Below the pieces are notes generated by a model. That model was not told the DNA's origin, made no database searches, and saw nothing but the letters and a program-made list of their open reading frames with translations. The translations under genes were made by a program, and so were the position numbers. A DNA stretch of 64,000 bases from Zavarzinia sp. (lineage in GTDB: Bacteria > Pseudomonadota > Alphaproteobacteria > Zavarziniales > Zavarziniaceae), in contig JAOZVS010000064.1 in the NCBI GenBank assembly GCA_025869435.1, positions 1 through 64,000 of the forward strand. Reading direction: 5' to 3'. Below, piece after piece: positions 48,576 to 58,240 of the stretch (its first letter is position 1; the number at the start of each line of letters is the position of its first letter).

Positions 48576-51500
48576 ATGAAGGAGCCTAAGGGATCATCGG
48601 CCAATGTCGCGATCATCTGCCCATCGGTGGGCAAGAGCTGCGGTATTGCCCGATACTCTCATTATGTCGCGCTCTCGCTGAAGAAGCTGGGCATGGCGAC
48701 GACGCTCATGCGCTCGTCAACGGAACTTTTCGTCGGCGATCCCGACGCACCGGCCTATGATTTCATCCTGGTTCAGCACGAATACGGCCTGTTCGACAAT
48801 CTCTCACCGCTAGGGACAGGCGAGACGACCTCGACCCTGGTCGGCAATGTCGAGCGCTATCTGGCGGCGCATGAAGGGGCCCGCGCGGCCATCATCATGC
48901 ACACGGTGGTGTTGACCGACCACGTGCTGAACATCATGAACCAGTGCCTGTTCAATTCGTCGATCCCGGTGATCAACCTGAACAGCCGGGGCTGCTATGA
49001 GCTCGCGATCCCGCATCTCGAGCACGGCGTCTTCGTCTACGAAGATGGCCAGACCACGACCTCCAAGAGCAAGTCCGGCGGCAACCTGCGCCGCGACCGG
49101 CCGACGGTCGGCAGCTTCGGCCTGTTGTCGCCGAACAAGAAGCCGACCCTGATCATCGACATCTGCGAACGCGCCCAGGCCAATTTCATCGGCAATTTCG
49201 CGACGACGAGCCGCACCGCCGCGCGCGAGCTGCTCGACTATGCCGAACGGATGAAGGTGCCGGCCACGGTCTTCACCGATTTCTGCGAGGAGAAGGATCT
49301 CCTCGACCGACTCGCCCCGATGGATTTCGGCGTCGTCACCCAGGAACCCATCGCCCATTGGGCGACCTCGGGCTCGATCCGCTTCCTGTTCAATTTCGGC
49401 GTGCCGATCCTCGTGCCCTATGGCCCGCAGTTCGAGGACTGCGGTGAAGGCGTGATCTTCGCCCATCAGGACGAGATGCATTTCCGCATCGACGAACTCT
49501 TCGCCAGCCCCGACAGTTACGAACTCGCCTGCGAGCGCAGCAAGGCCTTCGCCCGCAAATACGAGATGTCGAAGGTCTACGAGAAATTCCTGAACATGCT
49601 GGCGGAAAGTCCGCCGTCTCGCCTGACTGAATACCGGATGCGCAATTTCCGCGACCAGCGCCGCTCGGTGACCATGGTTGACATGATGCTGACCGCGGGC
49701 ATCAACAAGGGCGAGACTGCGGAAGCCGCGGAACAGACCGTTCTCGCCGCCTGCTCGGCAGAGGAAGGGGCGGACCTGTCGCTGCAGGCCGCCATTGATG
49801 AACAGTTCGAGTCGGCCCCCTTCCTGCGCTTCTCCGTGGCCTGCGAGGGGCTGATCTCGCCCTATCTGGCACCGGCGGACCGCCTGAACCTGCTGGCCTC
49901 GTGCGCGACGCTGCCCTCGAACCTCTACCAGGTCGAACGTTTCCTTGCCCATGACGACAGTCTCTCGCCACTGGTTCGGCGCGAGACCCTGCGCGACATA
50001 CAGGGCATTCAGCGCGAATATCACGATGTCGTCTCGAACAAGATCTTCTCGGCCAGCGTGACCGGCAAGCTGGTCAAGCAGCTGTTCCCCGAGATCTACG
50101 AGCAGGCGAGCCGGGATTCAGTGCAGCAGCTGCGCCGCCTGATGCAGGACTACATCGACCGCGTCGGCTTCCGCGGCACCGCCGGCCAGGCACCGGTACG
50201 GGTGCCCGTGCTGCTGACCATTCCCGCAGCCAAGATGCTGTCCTACCTCGCCCATGTCGGCGGCCTCGACGGCGCCGGCATTCTCGGCCTGATCAAGCAG
50301 CACGGCCTGCCGAATGATGTCTTCGACGATCGCTTGCCTTGGGCCGAGGCCGCGGCGAAGTATATTTCCGACACGACACAGACGCCGGTCTCGGCGGCCA
50401 TTGGCCATCCGACCGAGTTTCAGACCCGCTATCGCGCCTTCAAGGCCGAATTCGCGATGATGACGGACGAGCAGTTCCTCTATTCCGCGCTCGCCCTCTA
50501 TTTCAAGTCCCAGCCACCGCGTCAGCGATTGACCGATATCTGTGGGGCGATCGACGGCATGAGCCGCACCGAAGCGCTGTTGTTCCTGTCGCAGCAGCCA
50601 GAAGCGACCCTGTTCCAGGCCGCCGTCGTCGACATCGATGGCGAAGCCTCGCACGACGATCTGACCAAGCCGATTCTCATCAAGAAGATCATCGACGAGT
50701 TCTTCCTGAGCCAGAACAGCTCCTTCGAGAATATGGTGTCGGACCAGAACTTCTATCAGATCTCGCGTTTTTGGCTGTTCAATTCTCTGAAGACAGGCCT
50801 GACCAACGATCTTTTCCGCGAGAAGAAGGTCCTTACCCTGAAGGATCGACTGAAAGCCAAGGCTTCGACGGAAGCCGAGCCGATCTGGTTGCCAGAAGAG
50901 CTTCTGGCCAGCCTGGTCGGCGCTCTGACCAGCCCGGACTCCAAGACGGCGCAGGCGATGCTGTTCGGCAATGCGGTCGATCCAGCCGTGATCGCGACGG
51001 TCGCCGAGAATGCACCGGCCATCAAATCGCTGCTCGACCTCAACATGCTGATCGGCGCGACCATCGGCATGCCCGCGCAACTCAATGTGCAGCCCGAGCC
51101 CTGGACCAAACTCGCGGGACAGATGCCGGCGCGCTCGCGCACCGGAACCCTGTCACCCTTCCAGGAACGCGATGTCGGCAGCAAGTCGATGCCGATCTTC
51201 GACCCGTCCTCGGCCAGTGAAATGGGCGTCGTCGGCCTGCCCGACCGCATCTGGACCAATGCCTGGAATTCCATTTCCCGCTTCTCCGGGGCCAAGATCG
51301 TCGGCCCCGGCGAATTCCGCCGGGTGTCGCCCTGGATCGTATCGATCGATCAGGTCACCGAGGACGACGACTTCGATTTCATCATCGTGCACAAAGGTCA
51401 AATGGACACGATGCAGAAGTGGCTGAAAGACGAGATCGCCAAGAACTGGCATCCCTATTTCGCCAATGAAGTCTTCATCATCTTCGCCAAGCCGGAAGTC

Positions 51501-51608
51501 TCTCCGCTCTTCTTCGACGAGGCTCACATCCGTGTCGCCCGCGAATTGGTTCCGCAGCGCCGCAACAAGGGGCTGGGCAAGAGCCTGGGCAAGCTGCTGA
51601 CCCGCTGA
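48576..51608 (+). CDS. large protein with N-terminal GT-B-like domain and uncharacterised C-terminal 650 residues
   Basis: 1010 aa. Residues 1-~345 look like a glycosyltransferase of GT4 type: NVAIICPSVGKSCGIARYSHYVALSLKKLGM at the start, FILVQHEYGLFDN, VGSFGLLSPNKKPTLIIDI and a C-terminal region with SGSIRFLFNFGVPILVPYG. The usual EX7E motif is not obvious. Residues ~360-900 are mostly helical with no motif I recognise. The last 110 residues look like a separate alpha/beta domain (FDFIIVHKGQMDTMQKWLKDEIAKNWHPYFANEVFIIFAKP). It lies after the GT4 pair and ends at a very strong terminator. It is probably cytoplasmic, with no signal or membrane helix. Confidence 0.7.
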   Translation: MKEPKGSSANVAIICPSVGKSCGIARYSHYVALSLKKLGMATTLMRSSTELFVGDPDAPAYDFILVQHEYGLFDNLSPLGTGETTSTLVGNVERYLAAHEGARAAIIMHTVVLTDHVLNIMNQCLFNSSIPVINLNSRGCYELAIPHLEHGVFVYEDGQTTTSKSKSGGNLRRDRPTVGSFGLLSPNKKPTLIIDICERAQANFIGNFATTSRTAARELLDYAERMKVPATVFTDFCEEKDLLDRLAPMDFGVVTQEPIAHWATSGSIRFLFNFGVPILVPYGPQFEDCGEGVIFAHQDEMHFRIDELFASPDSYELACERSKAFARKYEMSKVYEKFLNMLAESPPSRLTEYRMRNFRDQRRSVTMVDMMLTAGINKGETAEAAEQTVLAACSAEEGADLSLQAAIDEQFESAPFLRFSVACEGLISPYLAPADRLNLLASCATLPSNLYQVERFLAHDDSLSPLVRRETLRDIQGIQREYHDVVSNKIFSASVTGKLVKQLFPEIYEQASRDSVQQLRRLMQDYIDRVGFRGTAGQAPVRVPVLLTIPAAKMLSYLAHVGGLDGAGILGLIKQHGLPNDVFDDRLPWAEAAAKYISDTTQTPVSAAIGHPTEFQTRYRAFKAEFAMMTDEQFLYSALALYFKSQPPRQRLTDICGAIDGMSRTEALLFLSQQPEATLFQAAVVDIDGEASHDDLTKPILIKKIIDEFFLSQNSSFENMVSDQNFYQISRFWLFNSLKTGLTNDLFREKKVLTLKDRLKAKASTEAEPIWLPEELLASLVGALTSPDSKTAQAMLFGNAVDPAVIATVAENAPAIKSLLDLNMLIGATIGMPAQLNVQPEPWTKLAGQMPARSRTGTLSPFQERDVGSKSMPIFDPSSASEMGVVGLPDRIWTNAWNSISRFSGAKIVGPGEFRRVSPWIVSIDQVTEDDDFDFIIVHKGQMDTMQKWLKDEIAKNWHPYFANEVFIIFAKPEVSPLFFDEAHIRVARELVPQRRNKGLGKSLGKLLTR

Positions 51609-51638
51609 CCCTCTCCGGGGCGGCCCGCACGACAGGAA

Positions 51639-51671
51639 AAACGCCGCAGGAGTCGAACTCCTGCGGCGTTT
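51639..51671. terminator. strong intrinsic terminator of the glycosyltransferase operon
   Basis: A perfect 15-bp stem (AAACGCCGCAGGAGT and its complement) with a CGA loop starts 30 bases after the stop of the 1010-aa gene and ends with TTT. The A/T ends make it usable in both directions. Confidence 0.9.
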
Positions 51672-51709
51672 CAGTGTTGATGTCGGTGTAGCGACAGACG
51701 GAGAGACCC

Positions 51710-53047
51710 ATGTCCCGGGAAGCGTTCATTGCCGCCAATCGCTTCGGTCTCGGCCCCCGGCCCGGCGAATTGTCCGCGCTTTCCGGCGATCCGCGCGGCG
51801 CCCTGTTCGAACAGTTGAAATCGGGTCCCGTCCCGACCGATCTGCCGGGCACAGCGGGTGCGCTCGATGTCGCCGGCTCCCGCAAGGCGATGATGGCCGA
51901 GGGCAAGATGGACGCCAATGACGACGGCCGGCCCGACAATCCCGTGCGCGAGCTTTACCTGCGGGAAGTCACGGCCCGGTTCGACCGTTGTGTCGCCAGC
52001 GCGGCGCCGCTGCATGACCGGCTGGTGCTGTTCTGGTCCAATCATTTCACCGTCTCGGTCGCGCGCAGCGGCGTCGTGCCGCTGGCCGGCGTGTTCGAGC
52101 GCGAGGCGATCGCGCCCCATGTCACCGGCCGCTTCGAGGATCTGCTGACAGCGGCGACCCTGCATCCCGCCATGCTGACCTATCTCGACCAATATCGCTC
52201 GGTCGGCCCGAACTCGAAGGTCGGGCAGCGCAAGGATGCCGGCCTCAACGAGAACCTGGGGCGCGAAGTTCTGGAGCTGCACACGCTTGGCGTCGGCGGC
52301 GGCTATGGTCAGGGTGATGTGATCGCCCTCGCCCGCATCCTCACCGGCTGGTCCGTGGTTACCGGCGGTGGCGACACGTCGAAACGCTTCGGCTTCGATC
52401 CCAACCGCCACGAGCCGGGCGACAAGACATTGGTCGGCACCCGGATCCGCGAAGGCGGCGAACAGGAAACCCGCGATGCCCTCGCCATACTGGCGCGTCA
52501 TCCGTCCACGGCGAAACATCTCGCGACCAAACTGGTCCGCCATTTCGTCGCCGATGATCCGCCAGCCGCCGCGGTCGAAGCCATCGCCGCCGTCTATCTG
52601 AAGACCGATGGCGACCTCGGCGCCGTCACCAGGGCCGTGATCGGCCTTGACGCCGCCTGGGCCGACCCGCTCGCCAAGATGAAAACCCCGTGGGAGCTGA
52701 CCGTCGCCATGGCCAGGGCGCTGGGGGGCGAGGCCGCCGCGATCGATGGCCCCTTGCTGTTCCGCCGCCTGCGCGGCCTTGGTCAGGCGCCCTTCGGCGC
52801 CCCCTCCCCCGCCGGCTGGCCGGATCGCTCGACCGACTGGCTGGGTCCCGATGCCCTGATGCGGCGGATCGACCTCGGCGCCGACATCGCCAACAAGGCG
52901 GGGGCTCGCCTCGATCTCGCGGCCCTACTCGATGGCACCATCGCCCCCGTGCTGACGCCGGCCAAGACCCAGTTCATCAAGGGCGCCGGCGACCGCGCCT
53001 CGGGCATCGCCATGATCTTCGCCTCCCCCGAATTCCAGCAGAGGTGA
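51710..53047 (+). CDS. DUF1800 protein
   Basis: 445 aa. DUF1800 features: EAFIAANRFGLGPRPGELSAL at the start, HDRLVLFWSNHFTVS, LNENLGREVLELHTLGVGGGYGQGDVIALARILTGW and the late RHPSTAKHLATKLVRHFVADDPP. No signal peptide is evident. DUF1800 genes are almost always followed by DUF1501 genes, as here; the pair is exported or envelope-associated in other bacteria but its reaction is unknown. Confidence 0.92.
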   Translation: MSREAFIAANRFGLGPRPGELSALSGDPRGALFEQLKSGPVPTDLPGTAGALDVAGSRKAMMAEGKMDANDDGRPDNPVRELYLREVTARFDRCVASAAPLHDRLVLFWSNHFTVSVARSGVVPLAGVFEREAIAPHVTGRFEDLLTAATLHPAMLTYLDQYRSVGPNSKVGQRKDAGLNENLGREVLELHTLGVGGGYGQGDVIALARILTGWSVVTGGGDTSKRFGFDPNRHEPGDKTLVGTRIREGGEQETRDALAILARHPSTAKHLATKLVRHFVADDPPAAAVEAIAAVYLKTDGDLGAVTRAVIGLDAAWADPLAKMKTPWELTVAMARALGGEAAAIDGPLLFRRLRGLGQAPFGAPSPAGWPDRSTDWLGPDALMRRIDLGADIANKAGARLDLAALLDGTIAPVLTPAKTQFIKGAGDRASGIAMIFASPEFQQR

Positions 53048-53052
53048 CCCCG

Positions 53053-54249
53053 ATGATCTCCGCCCTGAATCGCCGTGGCCTGTTGCAGGGCCTGCTCGGC
53101 GCCGGCCTGCTCGCCTCGGTTCCGCGCTTTGCCTATGCGAAGACGCCGGACGACCGCCGCTTCATCTTCATCATCCTGCGTGGCGGCATGGATGGCCTCG
53201 CCGCCGTGCCGCCGGTCGGCGACAAGGATTACGTTGCCCTGCGCGGCCCGCTCGCGATCGCCGCCCCGGGCCAGGCGGACGGTGCCCTGCCGCTCGACGA
53301 CCGCTTCGGCCTGCACCCCGCCCTCGCCCCGCTGCACGCGCTGTGGCACGCCGGGCAGTTGCAGGTCGTCCATGCCGCCAGCACTCCCTATCGCGACCGA
53401 TCCCATTTCGATGCCCAGAATGTCCTGGAGACCGGGGGACGTGGCCCCTCCGGCGCTGGCGTCGGCTGGCTGAACCGCGCCCTTGGCCTGATGGGCGGCA
53501 GCGGCCTCGGCCTCGCCGTCAACGAGGCCGCCCCGCTCGTCATGTCCGGCCCGACCCAGGTCGCGACCTGGGTCAGCGGCAGCGGCGCCGGTCCGTCCGA
53601 CTATCTGCTCGATGCCATCGACCGGCTCTACGCCGACAGCCCCGCCTTCCACGCCGCGCTGGCGACGGCGCGCGACACGGAACAATTGCTGGCGGATGCC
53701 GATACCAACGCGATGACCCGCCAGCGCGGCCTCGGCCGCCTGACGCCTTCCTTCAAGGGCCTCGCCAGCCTGATGCGCGACGACCGGGGTCCCCGCATCG
53801 CCACCCTCGAGGTGACAGGCTGGGACACGCATTCGGCCCAAGGGGCGGCGACCGGCCGGCTCGCCGTGCTGCTCGGCCAGTTCGCCGATGCCCTGGCGGC
53901 CCTTCGCAAGGATCTCGATCCCGTCTGGTCGAAGACCATCGTCGTCGCCGCCACCGAATTCGGCCGCACGGCGGCACCGAACGGCACCGGCGGCACCGAT
54001 CACGGCACGGCGGGCGCGGCCTTCCTTCTCGGTGGTGCGCTCGAAGGCCGGCGGGTGATCACCGACTGGCCGGGCCTGTCGCGCGACAGACTTTACGAGG
54101 GCCGGGACCTCGCCCCGACCACCGATCTGCGCAGCATTTTCGCCAGCGTCCTGCGCGACCATGTCGGCCTGCCCGAGGCCGACATCCGCAGCCGCGTCTT
54201 CGTCGACGCCGGGCAGATGCCCTTCGTCGCCGATCTCGTCAGGGTCTGA
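53053..54249 (+). CDS. DUF1501 Tat-exported protein
   Basis: 398 aa with a twin-arginine signal (NRRGLLQGLLGAGLLASVPRFAYA). The body has the DUF1501 (sulfatase/alkaline-phosphatase-like) motifs ILRGGMDGLAAVPPVGD, RSHFDAQNVLETG, LEVTGWDTHSAQG, VVAATEFGRTAAPNGTGGTDHGTAGAAFLLGG. The histidines and aspartates of the last motif suggest metal binding. It starts 5 bases after DUF1800. Confidence 0.93.
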   Translation: MISALNRRGLLQGLLGAGLLASVPRFAYAKTPDDRRFIFIILRGGMDGLAAVPPVGDKDYVALRGPLAIAAPGQADGALPLDDRFGLHPALAPLHALWHAGQLQVVHAASTPYRDRSHFDAQNVLETGGRGPSGAGVGWLNRALGLMGGSGLGLAVNEAAPLVMSGPTQVATWVSGSGAGPSDYLLDAIDRLYADSPAFHAALATARDTEQLLADADTNAMTRQRGLGRLTPSFKGLASLMRDDRGPRIATLEVTGWDTHSAQGAATGRLAVLLGQFADALAALRKDLDPVWSKTIVVAATEFGRTAAPNGTGGTDHGTAGAAFLLGGALEGRRVITDWPGLSRDRLYEGRDLAPTTDLRSIFASVLRDHVGLPEADIRSRVFVDAGQMPFVADLVRV

Positions 54250-54270
54250 AGATCGAGGGGGAAGGGGCGA

Positions 54271-56016
54271 TCACAGCCCCTTCTCCTCGTAACGGTCCTG
54301 CATGATCTGTTTCATGATGCGGATCGACTCGTCCAGCCGCTCGATCGCCGCCGTCACCTTCTCGCGGCTGGCCGGGCGCAGCCTTCCGTCGGCGGCGGCC
54401 ATCAGCAGGTCCTCGACGTCGGCGAACTGATCGATATCCCAGTCGGCGCAGAGCGAATCGATCTTCGAGATCGATTTCTTGCCCGACGGCAGTTTCAGCG
54501 GCGGCACCAGCGAACAGACCGGCACGTCGAAATGGGGCGCGGCGAAGATCACGGCGTGCAGCCGGCCGACGCTGATCACGAGGCCGCTTTCCGCCATGAT
54601 CTGTTTCATCCGGCGCGGGTTCCACCAATGCTCCAGGGTCGGCGCCAGCTTGTCGAGGCCGAGTTCCTTGGCGCTGCGCACGTCTTCCGGGCAGAACGGC
54701 AGCAGCACGGGAGTCCAGCCCTGCTCGCGCAGGCCCGATATCAGGTGCTCGATCTTCTGCACATAGGTATAGGGGATGATCTCGAGGGCGAATTCGCGCA
54801 GTACGATAACGGCCCGCTTCGGATCCGGCACTTCGTCGGGCGAATTGTCGGCGATCAGGCGCAGGGCCCAATCACCGCCAAGGAAAGATTCCACCCCGAT
54901 TTCGGACGCGACCTTGAGGCTGCGCTCGGTCCGCACCATCAGATGATCGAAGGCGCCGAGATAGTCGCGCAGGAAATCGCGATCGAGCCTGCGGGCATGG
55001 CGCGAGGCCTGAACCTTCGTCAGGTCCTCGACCTCGATGATGGGCTGCTGCACCAATTCCGGCAGATCGACCCCGGCGACGAAATTGGGCACCCGCCGCA
55101 TCCGGGCCGAGACGACGAAATTGCCGGCATAGCCGATGGCAAGGCCACCGCCGCCGATCATGAAGCCGGCGATGGTGCGCTTGGCCGAGAAGGCGTGAAG
55201 ATCGGTCTGATGGATGACCTTGCACTTGTTGTAGGGATACCAGTCCCAGAAGCCCCGGAAGGCACCGTGTTCGTCGACGGCGACATAGATATCGTACTCG
55301 TCGCAGAAGGCTTCGTAGATGCAATGAAACAGGGCTTCGTCGCCGCAATTGCCGCGACCGTAGAAACCGGCGACCAGCAGCACGGGCTTGTGATCGATCT
55401 GGCCGTGGCGCCGAGCCTCGCGTTTGACCGCGCGCTTGGCCGCCTTCTTTTCCTCGGTTTCCTTCCACCAGGCCTTGTCGTCGATCTCGGTCTGCGGCAG
55501 CAGCAGATAGACATGCTGGTTGTTCTTGTAGAGAACGCGGCGGGCGACATGAAAACCCGCGCGCTCGACCATGGCGCGGAATTCGCTCGACGAGAAATCA
55601 TTGACCCAGCCGCTGGCCCGGCGGTTGGCGTTGGGCGCCAATTCCAGGCTCTTGTAGGTGCAGGCGACCGCGACGCCCCGGCGGGCGATCTTCGACAGCA
55701 CCTCGTGGGGCTCGAGCAGATATTCCAGAACGCCGAGGAAGGACACGAGTTCAACCTCGTCGATCCACTCGTCCGGCAATTCGGCCGCGTTGAGATCGAT
55801 CACCCGGGTCCGCTCGTCCCTCGCGACGACATCGACCGGAACATAGATCTTCGCCTTCGACGAATGCTCGAACTGCATTCCGCCGCAGCCGATGTCCATG
55901 ACCGTCAGCCCCTGCGGAACGAAACGGGCGACGAAATCCGCCCTCTCGGCCCATTTGGGCGAAAGATGTTCGTCGGTCGACCAGCGGGCGTAATCGGTTA
56001 CAGGGGATTTTGTCAT
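54271..56016 (-). CDS. fused SAM methyltransferase and polysaccharide pyruvyl transferase
   Basis: 581 aa. Residues 1-~175 form a class I methyltransferase with motif I VMDIGCGGMQFE (39-50) and ELVSFLGVLEYLLEP. A basic linker (EKKAAKRAVKREARRHG) leads to a pyruvyl-transferase-family domain with VAGFYGRGNCGDEALF, IGGGGLAIGYAGNFV and GLVISVGRLHAVIFAAPHFDVPVC. The second domain resembles the partial gene at 63638. It could methylate and pyruvylate the same capsule; whether one domain is inactive is unknown. It lies after the Wza-like gene. Confidence 0.85.
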   Translation of the reverse strand: MTKSPVTDYARWSTDEHLSPKWAERADFVARFVPQGLTVMDIGCGGMQFEHSSKAKIYVPVDVVARDERTRVIDLNAAELPDEWIDEVELVSFLGVLEYLLEPHEVLSKIARRGVAVACTYKSLELAPNANRRASGWVNDFSSSEFRAMVERAGFHVARRVLYKNNQHVYLLLPQTEIDDKAWWKETEEKKAAKRAVKREARRHGQIDHKPVLLVAGFYGRGNCGDEALFHCIYEAFCDEYDIYVAVDEHGAFRGFWDWYPYNKCKVIHQTDLHAFSAKRTIAGFMIGGGGLAIGYAGNFVVSARMRRVPNFVAGVDLPELVQQPIIEVEDLTKVQASRHARRLDRDFLRDYLGAFDHLMVRTERSLKVASEIGVESFLGGDWALRLIADNSPDEVPDPKRAVIVLREFALEIIPYTYVQKIEHLISGLREQGWTPVLLPFCPEDVRSAKELGLDKLAPTLEHWWNPRRMKQIMAESGLVISVGRLHAVIFAAPHFDVPVCSLVPPLKLPSGKKSISKIDSLCADWDIDQFADVEDLLMAAADGRLRPASREKVTAAIERLDESIRIMKQIMQDRYEEKGL

Positions 56017-56038
56017 CAGGCTGGTTCCGCCATTGGGA

Positions 56039-56062
56039 CCGCCCCCGCGCGCGCGGGGGCGG
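56039..56062. terminator. perfect 24-bp GC palindrome between capsule genes
   Basis: CCGCCCCCGCGC / GCGCGGGGGCGG, a gap-free palindrome, sits 6 bases after the Wza-like gene and upstream of the methyltransferase-pyruvyl transferase gene. It has no T run, so it may be an attenuator or mRNA stabiliser instead of a true terminator. Confidence 0.55.
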
Positions 56063-56068
56063 GAGTGG

Positions 56069-57730
56069 TCAATCGCTCAGGAAGCGGGTGATGCCGGCCA
56101 CGCGGAAGATTACATCCGCCAGATCCTGCGCGAACTGGAAGCCCTTGAAGGCCATTTCCGGCAGGACGACGATTTCGTCGCCCGGCTCGATCACCGGATC
56201 GCTCAGCATCAGGATCGCGCCGTTCTGCTTCTGGATCATGAAGCGGTCGAGCTGGGCGCGATCGGTATAGGCACCGGCCTGATCGATGTAATCGTCGACG
56301 GTCAGCCCCGGTTGCCAGATCACCGTCTGCGGCGCCAGCACCTCGCCCGCCACGACAACGGTCGAGGAGCGCTGCGGAATGACGATGGTGTCCTCGTTCT
56401 CGAGCGGGATGTCGGCGACCTTGCCGTCGTCGCGGGTCACCACCAGGGTGCCGTCGGGCTTGGCGCCCCGCACCCGATCGATGAATTGCAGCACCATCTG
56501 CGCCTCGGCCGAACGCAGCGCCGCTTCGCCACTGGTCTGGACGACAGCGGTCAGCACGCTGCGCTGCAGCCGGTCGAGAGCGCCGTCGAGCGCCGCTTTC
56601 TGCTGTACCGCGACGCTCGCCCGGCGCAGATGCACCGCGTTGACGTTGGTGGTGCGGGGATCGACCGCGATATGGGCCAGCAGCTGGCGCAGGGTCGTCG
56701 CCTTGGAGACGACATAGGTCGACTGCCCCTCGTAGGAGCCTTCGAGGTGCACGGCGATCACCGGCGCCGTCGAATCCTGCTGGAATTCGGCGATATCCTG
56801 ATCGGACAGGGTGAAGCCGGCGAATTCCCGCAACGTCAGATATTTCGACATCGGGATGCCACCGCGCGTGCCCGTGACGAAGACATTGTTCACGCTGGGC
56901 AGCGGCCGGGCCAGGGCGATGAGCTCCGCTCCGGTCATCTGCTTGCCCATCAGCTCGAAGATCGCCTCGTTGCGGATGGAGCCACGGGCCTTGACCACGG
57001 GGTGCTGGCCGCCGACCACGATCGTGTCGCCTTCCTCGAGGCTGATGGCCGGCAATTCGCCGTTCAGCAGGAAGTCATAGAGATCGACATCGGTCAGGAC
57101 GCCGCCGCCGCGCTTGATGGTGATGTCGCGGTAAGAGCCGGCACCTTCGAGGATGCCACCCGCCCGCAGCAGGTAATCCAGCGATGATTCCGAGGGTGAG
57201 CCGAGGTGGCGGCCCGGCTGGGCGACGAAGCCCGTGACGAAAACGCCGACCGAGCGCGCGTCGACGATCGTGCTGTAGACCTGCACCGTGTCCGAGGGAT
57301 AGGACTTCCGCACCTGCCCCTGGATGGCGCTGGTCAGCTGCCCGGCGGGCACGCCGCGCACGGGCACCGGTCCGACTTCGGGAATGAAGATATTGCCCTG
57401 AGGATCGACCGTCTGGGTCAGATCCTGCTGGACCGCGCCGAACAGATGCACCTGCACCTGATCGCCCGGCTGAACCTTGTATTGCGAATTGCCGCCCCCG
57501 GTGGGCGCCGGGGCCTGCCGGTCGATGAACAACCCGGCGCCGAAGGGCCGGTCGATCAGGGCCGGCGCCTGCTCGGAACTCGCCGCGGTCGGCGGCGGGG
57601 CAAGCGGATCCGGCGCGGCCGGGCCGCTGGTGACGAGGGATTGGGCCAGCGCGGGGCTGGCGCCAAGGCCAGCCGCGAGGGCAAGCCCGGAGAACAGAAG
57701 ACGCAGCGACATGGTTCGCATCCGGATCAT
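56069..57730 (-). CDS. polysaccharide export protein (Wza/KpsD-like)
   Basis: 553 aa. The signal peptide is MRTMSLRLLFSGLALAAGLGASPALAQ. The polysaccharide biosynthesis/export domain reads YKVQPGDQVQVHLFGAVQQDLTQTVDPQGNIFIPEVGPVPVRG. Two or more SLBB-type repeats follow (VFVTGFVAQPGRHLGSPSESSLDYLLRAGGIL; VVVAGEVLAPQTVIWQPGLTVDDYIDQAGAYTDRA). It forms the periplasmic/outer-membrane channel for capsule. ATG 57730 overlaps the TGA of the lipoprotein gene. Confidence 0.93.
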   Translation of the reverse strand: MIRMRTMSLRLLFSGLALAAGLGASPALAQSLVTSGPAAPDPLAPPPTAASSEQAPALIDRPFGAGLFIDRQAPAPTGGGNSQYKVQPGDQVQVHLFGAVQQDLTQTVDPQGNIFIPEVGPVPVRGVPAGQLTSAIQGQVRKSYPSDTVQVYSTIVDARSVGVFVTGFVAQPGRHLGSPSESSLDYLLRAGGILEGAGSYRDITIKRGGGVLTDVDLYDFLLNGELPAISLEEGDTIVVGGQHPVVKARGSIRNEAIFELMGKQMTGAELIALARPLPSVNNVFVTGTRGGIPMSKYLTLREFAGFTLSDQDIAEFQQDSTAPVIAVHLEGSYEGQSTYVVSKATTLRQLLAHIAVDPRTTNVNAVHLRRASVAVQQKAALDGALDRLQRSVLTAVVQTSGEAALRSAEAQMVLQFIDRVRGAKPDGTLVVTRDDGKVADIPLENEDTIVIPQRSSTVVVAGEVLAPQTVIWQPGLTVDDYIDQAGAYTDRAQLDRFMIQKQNGAILMLSDPVIEPGDEIVVLPEMAFKGFQFAQDLADVIFRVAGITRFLSD

Positions 57731-58140
57731 CACGATGGGCTTCGCTGGCTGGTGGTTCCGCCGGCAGGTGCCGTCGGCGCGCCGACAAAGCGGGGGTCCG
57801 CTTCTCCGGGGACGAGAACCAGGGGCACGGTCACCACCCATTGCCCACCCTGCTCGCAGACCACGCGGTGGATGGGCAGGCCACCGGTCAGTGGGGTCAG
57901 GACGACGGCGGCGCAATTCTGGCCCAGCGCGGACACGAAGGAACGCTCGATGGTCGGGGCCCAGGGCCGGCCGGCGGTATCAACCAGCGGGGTGGCGCCA
58001 AAGCCGCCAGCGCCCGCGATCAATCCGCTGCTGGCCGACATGTCGCCCGAAGTCGCTGGCGCCATGCAGCCGCCGAGGGACAAGCCCCCCGCTGCCACCA
58101 AAGTGAACACGATCGCCCGTCGGCGCGAACAGGACCTCAT
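57730..58140 (-). CDS. small lipoprotein in the capsule operon
   Basis: 136 aa. A type II signal with lipobox LGGC (RRRAIVFTLVAAGGLSLGGCMAP) is followed by a compact domain with two further cysteines (LGQNCAAVVLTPLTGG, HRVVCEQGGQWVVTVPLVLV). It is coupled to the Wza-like gene by an ATGA overlap. A partner or assembly factor of the export channel is likely; no named family recognised. Confidence 0.8.
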   Translation of the reverse strand: MRSCSRRRAIVFTLVAAGGLSLGGCMAPATSGDMSASSGLIAGAGGFGATPLVDTAGRPWAPTIERSFVSALGQNCAAVVLTPLTGGLPIHRVVCEQGGQWVVTVPLVLVPGEADPRFVGAPTAPAGGTTSQRSPS

Positions 58141-58240
58141 CGACAGTACCCTTCCCCCTTTGGCCAGGCGGACAATACTGCCTTGACGGCAGGTGCCGCA
58201 AGACAATGGACCGCGTGCGCGGCAGCAACTGGACGATGCC

